From assembly GCF_014904705.1 (NCBI RefSeq), contig NZ_JACZCQ010000003.1, positions 62,001 through 126,000 of the forward strand: a DNA stretch of 64,000 nucleotides, written 5' to 3'. A program made the translations under genes and the position numbers. Shown here piece after piece: positions 54,355 through 64,000 of this stretch. Below the pieces are notes generated by a model, which worked only from the letters and a program-made list of their open reading frames with translations, made no database searches and was not told the DNA's origin. Positions within the stretch are counted from its first letter, which is position 1; each line of letters opens with the position of its first letter. This DNA comes from Nisaea sediminum (GTDB taxonomy: Bacteria > Pseudomonadota > Alphaproteobacteria > Thalassobaculales > Thalassobaculaceae).

Positions 54355-55308
54355 TCAGACTGTGCCACTTACGCTTGCGCGCGTTCGCCTCACGCGCCCC
54401 GGCGTCTCTCCGAAATGCCTCTTGAAAGCACGGTTGAAGGCGGCTTCGGAAGCATACCCGGCCGATTCAGCGATATCGATCAGGAGACGGTCCGTTTCGG
54501 TAAGATGTCGGCGGGCCTGCTGCATTCTCCAGTGGGTGAGGTATCCGACCGGGGTCAGACCGACCAGTTCAGAGAAGCGCTCCGCAAACACGGTCCGCGA
54601 CATCCCGGCCATGCGCGCCAAGCTTTCGACCGTCCAGTTCTTCTCCGGCGACTGATGGACAGAGGCCAGTGCCTTACCCAGCTTCGGATCGAGGATTGCC
54701 GCAAAGCACCCCGCCCCATCTCCGGCGGCATCGACGAATGACCGGATGACCTGGATGAAGACGATCTCGGTCAGGCGGTGGATAATGGCGTCAGAGCCCC
54801 CCTTGGCACCGCTGATCTCGGCGAAAACGAACCGCATCACCGATTCCAGCCAATGGGCATTCATGGTCTCGGTGTTGGGAATATGGATGACGTTCGGCAA
54901 CGCCCCCAGAATCGGATGAACCGCGCTCTCGTCGAATTCGAAATGGCCGCAGAAGAGCTTGCACGCTTCGGCGTCGTCGGGATCTCCGAAAGCCAGCGCG
55001 CCTTCGCCCCGGTAACCGGAGCGCCGAACGACCTCGTCAACCTCGACCGGAGGGCGATCCGGTTCGTCCGCGAGCACATGCGCCGCACCATGGGGGACGA
55101 CGACGAGATCGCCTGTCTTCAGCCGGATCGGGCCGTCAATACCTTCAACGCGAAGCCAGCAGTCCCCCCGCATCGCCATGTGGAACCGCGCGACCCGCTC
55201 GAATGCCGGCACACGTACCGACCACGGAGGCGCGAAGCTGGTGTGAAAATAGACCGACCCGCGCATCCTCACGGCATCAAGGATCTGGCTGAGGGCGTCG
55301 ACCGACAT
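54355..55308 (-). CDS. AraC-family regulator with cupin N-terminus
   Basis: 317 residues from the ATG at 55308 (GGGAG 7 bp upstream). The N-terminal part (about 1-170) is a cupin-type sensor (FAPPWSVRVP, RMKGD-like GDLVVVPHGAAH). The C-terminus is a double AraC helix-turn-helix (about 215-310; ESLARMAGMSRTVFAERF and IAESAGYASEAAFNRAFKR). It diverges from the membrane protein gene at 55500, which it may control. Confidence 0.92.
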   Translation of the reverse strand: MSVDALSQILDAVRMRGSVYFHTSFAPPWSVRVPAFERVARFHMAMRGDCWLRVEGIDGPIRLKTGDLVVVPHGAAHVLADEPDRPPVEVDEVVRRSGYRGEGALAFGDPDDAEACKLFCGHFEFDESAVHPILGALPNVIHIPNTETMNAHWLESVMRFVFAEISGAKGGSDAIIHRLTEIVFIQVIRSFVDAAGDGAGCFAAILDPKLGKALASVHQSPEKNWTVESLARMAGMSRTVFAERFSELVGLTPVGYLTHWRMQQARRHLTETDRLLIDIAESAGYASEAAFNRAFKRHFGETPGRVRRTRASVSGTV

Positions 55309-55499
55309 CCCATACTCCCGACAGAACGAAGCAAAAATTAAAAAAGCATCAAACAGGCACAAACCACAAATCACGAGGACGATAGATCAATTTATGCGGA
55401 CGTTGCGACATAGATTGACCGACAGCGCGGAGACATCTTCCGGACAGCGCCGCACGAATCGTTCGGCGGCCCAAACCCGACCGGAAAGGACATCAAAAG

Positions 55500-55877
55500 A
55501 TGGATCCGCGTTTCGTCACTAAAACCATGCACGCCTATCTCGACTACCCTGTCGCGCTGACGCTGATGGCAATGCCGTTCCTGCTCCAGCTCGGCACATC
55601 CCATCCGCTCGCGCTTTGGCTCGGCCCGGTGGCCGGCTTGGCAGCGCTGCTTCTGACCATACTGACCGACCACAAGACGGGCCTGATCCGTATTTTGCCG
55701 TACACGTTTCATCTCGTGGCGGATTTCACGGTCGGGATTCTCTTCCTCGCGATCCCGGCAGCGCTCGGCTTCAGCGGACCCGATGCCTGGTACTACTTCG
55801 CCAATGCCGCCGCCGTGCTGACCGTCGTCGCGCTTCACAAGGCAGAGCCGTCCCGTCCAATGATGCGGGAAGCCTGA
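55500..55877 (+). CDS. small integral membrane protein, four TM helices
   Basis: 125 residues with hydrophobic segments at about 15-33, 38-56, 65-85 and 92-112. The last segment is followed by a short charged tail. I do not recognise the family; the YLDYPVALTLMAMPFLL and GPDAWYYFANAAAVLTV parts recall small SPW-type membrane proteins, but this is weak. It diverges from an AraC regulator across 191 bp, so it is likely its target. Confidence 0.75.
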   Translation: MDPRFVTKTMHAYLDYPVALTLMAMPFLLQLGTSHPLALWLGPVAGLAALLLTILTDHKTGLIRILPYTFHLVADFTVGILFLAIPAALGFSGPDAWYYFANAAAVLTVVALHKAEPSRPMMREA

Positions 55878-56042
55878 CCCACGCGCGGCATGGGCCTGAC
55901 TCGCGCCCGACAACCGGACGGTCGGACAATTTATCCGGCGCCATGAGCATCAACAGAACGCATCCCCGAACATAGGTTCTATTTGCCGCACCGAACTGAA
56001 AAGCGGCGCAGAACCCCGACCCATGAAATGGAGTAAAGTGAA

Positions 56043-56525
56043 ATGCGCACAACCAGACTCGCAGCAGCCGCCATCGCGGCCCTGATTGTCTCCGCCTCTG
56101 CGGCCTTTGCGGCCGACGAGTACAACACGTCCAAAGGGCTGACCGCCGCAGGACATCCGCTCGGTATGCACGGCGTGGATCCCGTCGCGTTCCTCACGCT
56201 CGGGAACCGGATCGACGGACGCGCCCGCCATACGGTCACTCACGACGGCGTCGACTACTATTTCTCGTCGGAGGAAACCCTGAAGAGCTTCCAGGCAAAT
56301 CCGGCAGCCTTCCTTCCCGAGAACGGCGGCTTCTGCACCTTCGGTGTGTCGGTCGGGAAGAAGTTCGACGGAAATCCGAAATTCGCCGCGGTCGTGGACG
56401 ACAAACTCTATCTTTTCCTGAACGAGGAGATTTTCCGGCTGTTCCAGAAAGACAAGGCCGGGACGATTGCGAAGGCGGCGGCGAACTGGAGCAAGATCCG
56501 CTCGGTTCCGGCAGGCGAACTGTGA
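56043..56525 (+). CDS. exported YHS-domain protein
   Basis: 160 residues with a signal peptide (about 1-24, AFA-AD). A YHS-like domain follows, with GVDPVAFLT, DGVDYYFSSEETLKSFQANPAAFLP as its core. YHS proteins often bind copper or another metal; conserved Cys of the type seen in copper-binding YHS domains is limited to one (FCTFG). Monocistronic, closed by a strong terminator. Confidence 0.88.
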   Translation: MRTTRLAAAAIAALIVSASAAFAADEYNTSKGLTAAGHPLGMHGVDPVAFLTLGNRIDGRARHTVTHDGVDYYFSSEETLKSFQANPAAFLPENGGFCTFGVSVGKKFDGNPKFAAVVDDKLYLFLNEEIFRLFQKDKAGTIAKAAANWSKIRSVPAGEL

Positions 56526-56558
56526 TCGACTGATCGGGACACCTGCTGATCCAAGCAG

Positions 56559-56582
56559 AGGGCGGCCAAGCGCCGCCCTTTT
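56559..56582 (+). terminator. terminator after the YHS gene
   Basis: AGGGCGGC and GCCGCCCT form an 8-bp stem with a CAAGC loop, then TTTT. It lies 34 bp after the YHS stop. Confidence 0.85.
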
Positions 56583-56594
56583 GCACGCGCTTCG

Positions 56595-57287
56595 CTAGCC
56601 GAAGCGTTCCTCGGGAAGCTCAGGCGCATCGATGCCGAGCATACCCGGCAAATCGGCCATGTCGTCGAACAGGGCATGTACGCCAACTTCGGCCAAACCA
56701 TCCGGACCGTGCGCTGCGCTGTACCCGAAGACCCGCATACCGGCAGCGATTCCGGCACGTGCGCCTGTCGGACTGTCCTCGACGACGACGCAGCGTTCCG
56801 GAGCCACCCCCATCCGTTCGGCGCAATAGAGATAGAGGTCCGGCTGCGGTTTCGGAATCCCGACCATGTCGGCAGAGAAGATCGCGCCGCGGAAATGACG
56901 CTTCAGATTGGTCACTCCAAGAGTGACCTCCATCTTCTCGACCGGACCGTTACTGCCGACGCAGATCTTCTTGCCCGCATCCGATATCCGGGTCAGCGCC
57001 CGGTCGATGCCGGGAATCGCGCGGAGCTCCTTGCGGTAGAGCGCGAACTGCTTGGCATAGATCTTCGGGACCCAATCGTCGCCGAGTTCCCGCCCGATCA
57101 TCGCCTCGACATCCTTCTGGATGAAGGTCAGTTTCCCGCCGAGGAACCTTTTCAGCGCCTCCTCCGGCAGGATCGGGACACCGGCCTGGGTCATGGCCTC
57201 CGCCGTGCAGCGGTTGGCGATCGCCTCGCTGTCGACCAGGACGCCGTCACAATCGAAGATAACAAGATCGCATTCCATGCCTCTCAT
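56595..57287 (-). CDS. HAD hydrolase, beta-phosphoglucomutase/phosphatase type
   Basis: About 230 residues. Motif I is FDCDGVLVDSE, motif II VGSNGP, Lys in GIPKPQPD and motif IV VVEDSPTGARAG, so the enzyme is a subclass I HAD with a helical cap. It resembles sugar-phosphate phosphatases or beta-phosphoglucomutases. Starts at 57287 and 57278 are both possible and neither has an ideal ribosome site. Substrate unknown. Confidence 0.87.
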   Translation of the reverse strand: MRGMECDLVIFDCDGVLVDSEAIANRCTAEAMTQAGVPILPEEALKRFLGGKLTFIQKDVEAMIGRELGDDWVPKIYAKQFALYRKELRAIPGIDRALTRISDAGKKICVGSNGPVEKMEVTLGVTNLKRHFRGAIFSADMVGIPKPQPDLYLYCAERMGVAPERCVVVEDSPTGARAGIAAGMRVFGYSAAHGPDGLAEVGVHALFDDMADLPGMLGIDAPELPEERFG

Positions 57288-57488
57288 ATAGCAGCGATGC
57301 CACGGCGCCGTCATCAAATGTATCGAGACAATTTGAATCTCCGGTATCCGCAACGCGGAAAATATATGCCGAAAAATTGAGCAACTTCTCTTTCTGCTTG
57401 CGAACTAGGCATCCGAACGTAGTCTTGTTCCCGGTCGTGCAGGGGGTACGGCCACGAGACAAACAGATTTCAGGGGGGACCGACTTTC

Positions 57489-58799
57489 ATGAAACATATC
57501 CGGAGGCTCTCCGCCTTCGGCCTGACCGCTGCCGTCGCCTTCGGGTCCGGCATCGGCGAGGCCAGAGCGGAAGACGCTTTGAGCAGCGGGGACACGGCCT
57601 GGATCCTCACCGCCACCGCGCTCGTGCTCTTCATGACCCTCCCGGGGCTCGCGCTTTTCTACGGCGGCCTCGTGCGTGCACGGAACGTGCTCTCGGTACT
57701 GATGCACTGTTTCGCGATTGCCTGCATCGCGTCCGTGGCCTGGCTCATGGCGGTCTACAGCCTCGCCTTCGACGATGGCGGCGCGACCCAGGCCTGGATC
57801 GGCGGGCTCGGCAAGACCTTCCTCGACGGGGTCGGCACAGACAGTCTTTCCGGGACGATCCCCGAGACCGTCTTCTTCATGTTCCAGATGACCTTCGCGA
57901 TCATCACGCCGGCGCTCATCGTCGGCGCCTATCCCGAGCGGATCCGTTTCGGCGCGGTCTGCGCCTTCAGCCTCTTCTGGCTGGTGCTGGTCTATGCGCC
58001 GGCCTGCCATTGGGTCTGGGGCGGCGGCTGGCTCGCCGACATGGGTGTGATGGATTTCGCCGGCGGCATCGTCGTGCATGTGACCGCAGGCGTCTCCGCC
58101 CTCGTGCTTTCCGTCGTGCTCGGCCCGCGCCGCGGCTTCCCGCACGAGATCCGGCCGCCGCACAGTCCCGGCATGGTGGTGACCGGAGCGGCGATGCTCT
58201 GGGTCGGCTGGTTCGGCTTCAATGCGGGCTCGGCGCTCGCCGCCGACGGCAATGCGGGCATGGCGATGACCGTCACCCACATTTCCGCGGCCGTCGCCTC
58301 GCTGGTCTGGGCGTTCCTCGAATATCTGCGCTTCGGCAAACCCAGCGTCATCGGCATCGTCACCGGCATGGTTGCCGGCCTTGCCTCGATTACGCCGGCG
58401 TCCGGTTTCGTCGGCCCGATGGGCGCGGTCGTCATCGGCATCGTCTCCGGCGTGGTCTGCCAGTACTTCACCACCTGGATCAAGTTCCGCTTCAAGATCG
58501 ACGACTCGCTCGACGTCTTTGCGGTCCACGGTGTCGGCGGCATTATCGGCACGTTGCTGGTCGCGGTCTTTGCCGCGCCGGGCTTCGGGGGCCTCGGCCA
58601 CGCCGAGGGCGTCTCGATCGCCGGCCAGTTCCAGGTGCAGGTGATCGGCATCCTCGCCGTCGCGGCCTGGTCCGGTGTGATAACCTGGGTGCTTGCACAA
58701 CTCATTGCCCGTACCATTGGCCTGCGCGTCAGCGAGGAAAGCGAAATCGAGGGTCTCGACATCATCGCGCACGGCGAACGTGGCTACGACCTAACCTGA
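57489..58799 (+). CDS. amtB: ammonium transporter
   Basis: 436 residues with a signal peptide (about 1-27, ARA-ED) and eleven TM helices. It carries ammonium or ammonia into the cell. Twin pore His are visible in ACHWVWGGGW and AVHGVGGIIGT; AGGIVVHVTAG and PASGFVGPMGA are family marks. AGGGGGG precedes the start. It is followed after 11 bp by glnK, the usual pair in which GlnK blocks AmtB when nitrogen is plentiful. I searched the upstream 200 bp for a sigma-54 site and did not find a convincing one. Confidence 0.96.
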   Translation: MKHIRRLSAFGLTAAVAFGSGIGEARAEDALSSGDTAWILTATALVLFMTLPGLALFYGGLVRARNVLSVLMHCFAIACIASVAWLMAVYSLAFDDGGATQAWIGGLGKTFLDGVGTDSLSGTIPETVFFMFQMTFAIITPALIVGAYPERIRFGAVCAFSLFWLVLVYAPACHWVWGGGWLADMGVMDFAGGIVVHVTAGVSALVLSVVLGPRRGFPHEIRPPHSPGMVVTGAAMLWVGWFGFNAGSALAADGNAGMAMTVTHISAAVASLVWAFLEYLRFGKPSVIGIVTGMVAGLASITPASGFVGPMGAVVIGIVSGVVCQYFTTWIKFRFKIDDSLDVFAVHGVGGIIGTLLVAVFAAPGFGGLGHAEGVSIAGQFQVQVIGILAVAAWSGVITWVLAQLIARTIGLRVSEESEIEGLDIIAHGERGYDLT

Positions 58800-58810
58800 G
58801 GAGAGCCTAG

Positions 58811-59149
<339 letters not shown>

Positions 59150-59180
59150 AATGCGGCACGACCGCGCAACCAAAATAAAA

Positions 59181-59205
59181 GGCCGGGACATTCCCGGCCT
59201 TTTTT
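59181..59205 (+). terminator. terminator after glnK
   Basis: GGCCGGGA-cat-TCCCGGCC, perfect 8-bp stem with a triloop, then six T. Confidence 0.95.
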
Positions 59206-59269
59206 GCTTTGATTCCGAAACACTCAACATTGGAACCGGCATCAAGCCGTTGCCGGCCTCTTCGACCGC

Positions 59270-60991
59270 ATGACCAGCAGTTCTATTCCCTCGCCCGCCG
59301 AGAGCGGGCCGTCCTTCAGCGAGGCCTTCACCCCGAAGCTGGTGACAGTTCTTCGCGAGGGCTACAGCCTCGCCAACCTGCGCGCCGACGCCATGGCCGG
59401 ACTGACCGTCGCCATTGTCGCCCTGCCGCTCTCCATGGCCATCGCCATCGCGTCCGGTGCCACACCGGCACAAGGGCTCTATACCGCGATCTTCGGCGGC
59501 TTCCTCGTTTCCGCCTTCGGCGGCAGCCGGTTCCAGATCGGCGGGCCCGCAGGCGCCTTCATCGTGCTGGTCGCGGCGACGGTGCAGGCGCACGGCATGG
59601 ACGGACTGATCCTCGCCACCATGCTCTCCGGCCTGGCGCTCGCCGCCATCGGCCTGCTGCAGCTCGGCACCTACATCAAGTTCATTCCCTACCCGGTCAC
59701 GGTCGGCTTCACCGCCGGCATCGCCGTGATCATCTTCGCGAGCCAAATAAAAGAGCTTCTCGGCCTCACCCTCTCAGCGCCGGAACCGGGGCCGCTTCTG
59801 GAAAAACTCCCCGCACTCTGGACCGACCTGCCGACAGCAGATCCCGCAACCATTCTGCTCGCCGGCGCGACGATCCTCGTGATTGCCGGACTCAAACGGT
59901 TCCGCCCGCACTGGCCGGGAATGCTGATCGCCGTCGCCGGGGCCGCCATCGCAACCACATTGCTCGATCTGCCGGTCGCGACCATCGCCTCCAAGTTCGG
60001 CGGCGTGCCGAGCAGCATCCCGTTGCCGTCCCTCCCCGCGTTTGATCTCGCGAAAATTCAAGCAGTGCTGCCAAACGCCGTCGCCTTCGCCCTGCTCGGT
60101 TCGATCGAGTCCCTGCTCTCCGCGGTCGTCGCCGATGGCATGACGGGGCGGCGGCACCGTTCGAACTGCGAACTGGTGGCGCAGGGCATCGCCAATGTCG
60201 CCTCCGGGCTCTTCTCCGGGATCTGCGTCACCGGCACCATCGCCCGGACCGCGACCAACGTGCGCGCCGGGGCGCACGGGCCGATCTCGGGAATGATGCA
60301 CGCGCTCTTCCTGCTCGGCTTCGTGCTCATCGCGGCGCCGCTCGCCGGTTACATCCCGCTCGCAAGCCTCGCCGGCGTGCTCGCGCTGGTCGCCTGGAAC
60401 ATGGTCGAGAAGCACGCTTTCGCGAACCTGATCCGCGCCTCGCGCGGCGATGCGGCGGTGCTGCTCGCGACCTTCCTGCTCACCATCTTCCGCGACCTGA
60501 CGGAAGCGATCATCGTCGGTTTCGCGCTCGGCTCGGTGCTCTTCATTCACCGGATGTCGAAGACCACCGCGATCGAAACGCACAGGCCTTTCGTCGCCGA
60601 GGACGAGGCGGACGATGCCGAGGGCGGACGGCACCCTTACGAGGAGGAACGGGAGAACGACCCGGATATCGTCATCTACCGGATCTCAGGTGTGTTCTTT
60701 TTCGGTGCCGCGGCCTCGATCGGCTCCGTGCTCGACCGCATCGCCGATACGCACCGGGCGCTCGTGATCGACTTCTCCGCCGTGCCGTTCCTCGACTCAA
60801 CCGCCGCCAACACCATCGAGGTGCTTGCTCACAAGGCCGGGCGCAAGGGCGTCACGGTTTACCTCACCGGAACGACGGCCGAGTCCCGGCGAGATCTTTC
60901 CGCGCAGGGGCTCCGGCCGCCTCTGGTGCATTACGAGCCGAGCATAGACGCCGCCGTCGGTGCCGCTAGAGCTGCGCGGCAAACGCCATAA
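59270..60991 (+). CDS. SulP-family anion transporter with STAS domain
   Basis: 573 residues: about 11-12 TM helices (about 40-440), then a linker rich in acidic residues and a C-terminal STAS domain (about 465-570; VLDRIADTHRALVIDFSAVPFLDSTAAN). The anion may be sulfate, bicarbonate or a dicarboxylate; sequence alone does not decide. The C-terminal 26 bp overlap the convergent hydrolase gene. Confidence 0.92.
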   Translation: MTSSSIPSPAESGPSFSEAFTPKLVTVLREGYSLANLRADAMAGLTVAIVALPLSMAIAIASGATPAQGLYTAIFGGFLVSAFGGSRFQIGGPAGAFIVLVAATVQAHGMDGLILATMLSGLALAAIGLLQLGTYIKFIPYPVTVGFTAGIAVIIFASQIKELLGLTLSAPEPGPLLEKLPALWTDLPTADPATILLAGATILVIAGLKRFRPHWPGMLIAVAGAAIATTLLDLPVATIASKFGGVPSSIPLPSLPAFDLAKIQAVLPNAVAFALLGSIESLLSAVVADGMTGRRHRSNCELVAQGIANVASGLFSGICVTGTIARTATNVRAGAHGPISGMMHALFLLGFVLIAAPLAGYIPLASLAGVLALVAWNMVEKHAFANLIRASRGDAAVLLATFLLTIFRDLTEAIIVGFALGSVLFIHRMSKTTAIETHRPFVAEDEADDAEGGRHPYEEERENDPDIVIYRISGVFFFGAAASIGSVLDRIADTHRALVIDFSAVPFLDSTAANTIEVLAHKAGRKGVTVYLTGTTAESRRDLSAQGLRPPLVHYEPSIDAAVGAARAARQTP

Positions 60992-61772
60992 GCTCTTTGC
61001 CGAAGCGCTCAGGCCGTTCCGCCGGAATGAGATGTCCCGCGTCGGTGAAGACGATGTGCGAGCTCGACGGAATGCGTGCCTCAAGCTCGGCAATGTCCTC
61101 TTCGATCCGGAACACCCGGTCATGGGTGCCGGTCATGAGCAGCACCGGGGCGGCGAGTTTCTCGTAAGGAAAGTCCCAGTCCGTCGTGACCGAACGCTTC
61201 ATCAGCTCATAAAGGCCGTCCCCGTCCGTCATCGGCTGGTAGTCGCCCTTCAGCAGGTTCGGCCGCATCTTTGCGAGCTGCTCGGGATTGACCAGCATCG
61301 GCAGGTTCGCCTCCATGATGAGCTGGCTGCCGCCAGTCGCGGCCATGCGGACCATCGCCGCGTTGATCCACTCGAGGCGGAGGTTCGGCTTGCGCAAGGT
61401 GTTGATCAGGACGAGTCCCTCGGCTGCGGCGCCTTTCAAATAGGCCTGAGCGGCAAAGAGACCGCCGATGGAGAGACCGACGAGGATCGGCCGCGGCGGA
61501 GCGACGGCGTCGATGACACGCTTCAGGTCGTCGACGATGGTCAACGGCCCGAGATCCGTACCCGGCGTGAAGGCGCTCTCCGCCTGGCCGCGGAAATTGT
61601 ATACGAGCGTACCGTATCCGGCGGCGCGCAGGGCCGGCCCGATCTCCTCCACCTGCCACATGCCGGTATTGCCGGTCAGCGCGTTGACGAAGACGAAGGT
61701 TTGCCCCTTCGCGCCGGGCGCTTCGTACTCGTAATAAAGATGATTGCCGGGACTGATTTCCAGACTGGCCAT
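60966..61772 (-). CDS. alpha/beta-fold hydrolase
   Basis: 268 residues. The nucleophile elbow is GLSIGG, the acid is in GTHDRVFR, the His in DAGHLIPAERPE. GGGAGGAAAATC precedes the ATG at 61772. Cytoplasmic. Substrate unknown. The 3' end overlaps the SulP gene by 26 bp on the opposite strand. Confidence 0.88.
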   Translation of the reverse strand: MASLEISPGNHLYYEYEAPGAKGQTFVFVNALTGNTGMWQVEEIGPALRAAGYGTLVYNFRGQAESAFTPGTDLGPLTIVDDLKRVIDAVAPPRPILVGLSIGGLFAAQAYLKGAAAEGLVLINTLRKPNLRLEWINAAMVRMAATGGSQLIMEANLPMLVNPEQLAKMRPNLLKGDYQPMTDGDGLYELMKRSVTTDWDFPYEKLAAPVLLMTGTHDRVFRIEEDIAELEARIPSSSHIVFTDAGHLIPAERPERFGKELMAFAAQL

Positions 61773-61865
61773 GATTTTCCTCCCATCCGTCTTTCGTTAT
61801 TGCCGGAAATATTGGGCCAGAGGCGCGCCGCCGCCAACCGTCAAGGTTGCACAGGTGTCGTCGCG

Positions 61866-63224
61866 TTAGCGCCGCCACGGGCCGAAGCGGAGCGTCAATG
61901 TATTGAACAGCCCGTAAGCCGTCATCGCTCCGGCGACGAGGAGAAAGACAGTTCTACTGTCGACGCCCTCGTCCAGCAGAACACCCCCGCCGCCGAGCAG
62001 GATCGCGAGCCGGATCCCGGCGCCAGTGACCGGCCAGATGAGGCTGTTCAGCGCCTGGCTGGCGAAATAGAGGCAGAGGCCGAGCCCGAAGAAGGTGTAG
62101 GCCGGGCCGACGAACTTCAGGTAGCGCGCGGTCGCGGCGGCGATCTCCGCGTCGGCGGTGAAGAGCCCGCTCCAGAGCGCGGGGAACACGGCGAGGAAAC
62201 AGCCGATCAGGCCGACGAAGCTCGCGGCGAAGGCGCTGCCAGTCCAGGAGACGCGGAGCGCCCGCGCCCGCTGCCCGGCGCCGAGACTGACCCCCGCCAT
62301 GGCGATGCAGGCGCTGCCGAAGGCGAAGATCACCGGAATGATGACGAGTTCGAGCCGGACGCCGATGCCGTAGCCTGCGAGCGCCTTCGGGCCGATCCGC
62401 GCCATATAGGCGGTGACGACGAGGGCCATGGCGATGGTCAGCACCGACTGCACCCCGGCGAAGCAGCCGCGCCTTCCGACGCGCCAGACCTGCCCCCAAT
62501 CGACCGACCCTGCAAGCTGCACCCATGCGGGACGCCCGGCCCCGAACAGCCGCCAGGCGAGATAGAGGCTGCCCGCCGCATAGCCGATCAGCAGCGAGAG
62601 CGCGGCGCCGGTGATGCCGAGCGAGGGGAACGGCCCCATGCCCGCGACCAGCACCAGGGCGGAGAGAATATGCGCCGTCGCGGCGATGCCGAGGGCGATG
62701 GCCGGGCGGCGCATCTCCCCCGCCCCGCGCAGCAGGCTCGCTGCCATGTTGAAGAACCAGACGATCACGATGCCGGGGAAAAGGATCCCAGCATAGGCGA
62801 CGGCAGTTTCATGAACCTCACCCTCGCCGCCGAGCAGGCGGAAGAAAGCCGGGCCGAAGAGCTGGACAAGCAGAGCACTCGAGCCGCCGCCGGCCAGGGC
62901 CAGGACCATCGCCGTCCGCACCAGCGCTCCCGCGCCCTCATGATCGCGTGCGCCGAGCGCCCGCGCGGTCGCCGCGACCACGGCACCGCCGACGGCACCC
63001 GCCGAGAGCATGACCGAGAGGACGAAGAGCGGGAAGACCAGCGCCACGCCTGCCAACGGAAGCGGGCCGAGGGTGCCGACGAAGCGCCCGTCGGCGACAT
63101 AGAGGAAGGATTGCATCAGCCCGCCGAGCAACCCCGGAAGGGCGAGCCGCACCAGCTTCCGCGCTATCGGGCCGTCGAGCAGCGGATGCGGTTCCGCCGC
63201 CGCGCCGGATGCCGCGTCTGTCAT
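61866..63224 (-). CDS. MATE-family efflux transporter
   Basis: 452 residues from the ATG at 63224; the frame runs to 63449 but that part covers the next gene's start. Twelve TM helices with the MATE features LVRLALPGLLGGLMQSFLYVADGRFVG-like first segment and a second repeat around 230. It should export cationic drugs or metabolites with Na+ or H+. Upstream is a divergent AEC carrier. Confidence 0.9.
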   Translation of the reverse strand: MTDAASGAAAEPHPLLDGPIARKLVRLALPGLLGGLMQSFLYVADGRFVGTLGPLPLAGVALVFPLFVLSVMLSAGAVGGAVVAATARALGARDHEGAGALVRTAMVLALAGGGSSALLVQLFGPAFFRLLGGEGEVHETAVAYAGILFPGIVIVWFFNMAASLLRGAGEMRRPAIALGIAATAHILSALVLVAGMGPFPSLGITGAALSLLIGYAAGSLYLAWRLFGAGRPAWVQLAGSVDWGQVWRVGRRGCFAGVQSVLTIAMALVVTAYMARIGPKALAGYGIGVRLELVIIPVIFAFGSACIAMAGVSLGAGQRARALRVSWTGSAFAASFVGLIGCFLAVFPALWSGLFTADAEIAAATARYLKFVGPAYTFFGLGLCLYFASQALNSLIWPVTGAGIRLAILLGGGGVLLDEGVDSRTVFLLVAGAMTAYGLFNTLTLRFGPWRR

Positions 63225-63299
63225 TGGCGAGGATTTTCGTTTATCGAATAGGCCAACCGCATTCGCCTCGTCATCCGCCTTTCCCTCTCCGGGTCCGCC

Positions 63300-64000
63300 A
63301 TGGAAATCCTCATCGACATCGTCCTGCCGGTCTTCGGCACCGTTTTCATTGCCTATGGCGCCGCGCGCCTGGGCTGGTTCCCGGAAGCGGCGGTCGACAG
63401 TCTCTCGAAGTTCGTCTTCAACTTCGCCATTCCCCCGATGCTGTTCCACACCATGGCGCGGCAGACCCTTCCTGACCCGATCGAATGGGAATTCCTGATC
63501 TCCTTCTTCGGCGCCGGCTACGCGGTCTGGCTGCTCGGTATGCTGATCTCATTGTGGTGGTTCCGCCGGGACTTCGCTCATGCTTCGTTGGCAGGGATGA
63601 CGGGCGCCTTCGGCAATACGGTGCTGCTTGGCATTCCGCTCATCCTCACCACCTTCGGCGATGCCGGCACGCTGCCCGTCTTCCTCATCATCGCCTTCCA
63701 TTCCTGGCAGTATTTCGCCGTGGTCACGATCCTGGTCGAGGGCGGCCGCGGGCAGAAGGGCGCGCTGCTGGCGATCCCCGTCTCGATCGTGAGAAGCCTC
63801 GCCACCAACCCGATCCTGATCGGGCTGATCGCCGGGCTCGCCTGGAACATCTTCGCCCTGCCACTGCCGAAGCCGGTCTCCGACATCGCCCAGTTCATGG
63901 GCCGCGCCGCCCTGCCCTGCGCCGTCTTCGCCATGGGCGCCTCGCTGGCGCGCTACCGGCTCAGCGGCGCGATCTGGGAGGCGCTGGTCGGCAGCCTGCT
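63300..64000 (+). CDS. AEC-family (auxin efflux carrier-like) transporter, partial
   Basis: Starts at ATG 63300 and runs off the window, at least 233 residues. Hydrophobic helices at about 3-21, 35-52, 63-84 and later; FVFNFAIPPMLFHTMA, GMTGAFGNTVLLGIPL and LATNPILIGLIAGLAWN match AEC permeases that move organic acids. Divergent from the MATE gene across 75 bp. Confidence 0.9.
   Translation, partial: MEILIDIVLPVFGTVFIAYGAARLGWFPEAAVDSLSKFVFNFAIPPMLFHTMARQTLPDPIEWEFLISFFGAGYAVWLLGMLISLWWFRRDFAHASLAGMTGAFGNTVLLGIPLILTTFGDAGTLPVFLIIAFHSWQYFAVVTILVEGGRGQKGALLAIPVSIVRSLATNPILIGLIAGLAWNIFALPLPKPVSDIAQFMGRAALPCAVFAMGASLARYRLSGAIWEALVGSL

Noticed and set aside
57290-57488. Sigma-54/NtrC control site before amtB
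   Set aside because: I looked for GG-N10-GC and NtrC palindromes and saw none that is convincing.
60960-63251. 763-codon plus-strand frame
   Set aside because: It is the shadow of the hydrolase and MATE genes, with low-complexity Glu/Arg/His composition.

Overview
The window is GC-rich chromosomal DNA of an alphaproteobacterium. The hom-glpX-recJ run, the rplM-rpsI pair, a class I PHA synthase, a SulP transporter and an AmtB-GlnK pair suggest a Rhodospirillales-type, probably marine, heterotroph. That placement is inferred from gene families and arrangement, not from a marker-gene comparison. Genes are dense and short-spaced. I see no IS element, prophage, CRISPR array or restriction/defence cluster.

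Left part (1-16.4 kb). An exported DNA/RNA non-specific endonuclease overlaps the first of two small membrane proteins that look related to each other. A periplasmic amidohydrolase and a serine beta-lactamase-fold hydrolase are followed by a decayed second copy of the amidohydrolase 3' end. An AT-rich patch then carries an unlisted 49-codon Cys-containing ORF. Next come a PAS-GGDEF diguanylate cyclase, a likely operon of alpha/beta hydrolase, ATC-hydrolase-like protein and PAS_5 protein, then PxpA and a DUF2459 protein. A PatZ-type acyl-CoA-synthetase/acetyltransferase fusion lies beside a Crp/Fnr regulator. A divergent region holding a structured, terminator-ended RNA candidate precedes a cold-shock protein and a BMP-type binding protein.

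Middle (16.4-35.4 kb). RluA-type pseudouridine synthase, sugar O-methyltransferase, HAD hydrolase, LysR with a divergent AhpD-like protein, a 24-nt poly-C tract just before a PNPOx gene that lacks an intact conserved start, an HPP membrane protein and gamma-glutamyltransferase. Three tRNA-Glu genes (one CTC, two TTC) flank a lone glycosyltransferase. Then come a cyclase-family enzyme, recJ, glpX, hom, an OmpA-like lipoprotein, phaC and an RTX-repeat protein.

Right part (35.4-64 kb). Gamma-carbonic anhydrase, GNAT, MFS, formyltransferase-like, YghU-type GST, EamA with divergent LysR, a CigR/RcnB-like secreted protein, a DUF3012 lipoprotein, an AroE paralogue with an NAD-dependent epimerase, and rplM-rpsI. 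A signalling cluster follows: LuxR-type response regulator, multi-PAS hybrid kinase and a soluble double-PAS chemoreceptor. The remainder is metabolic and transport: thioesterase/aldose epimerase, an Old Yellow Enzyme, two tandem SpoIIAA-like paralogues, AraC, a YHS protein, HAD, amtB-glnK, SulP, alpha/beta hydrolase, MATE, and an AEC carrier cut by the window end.
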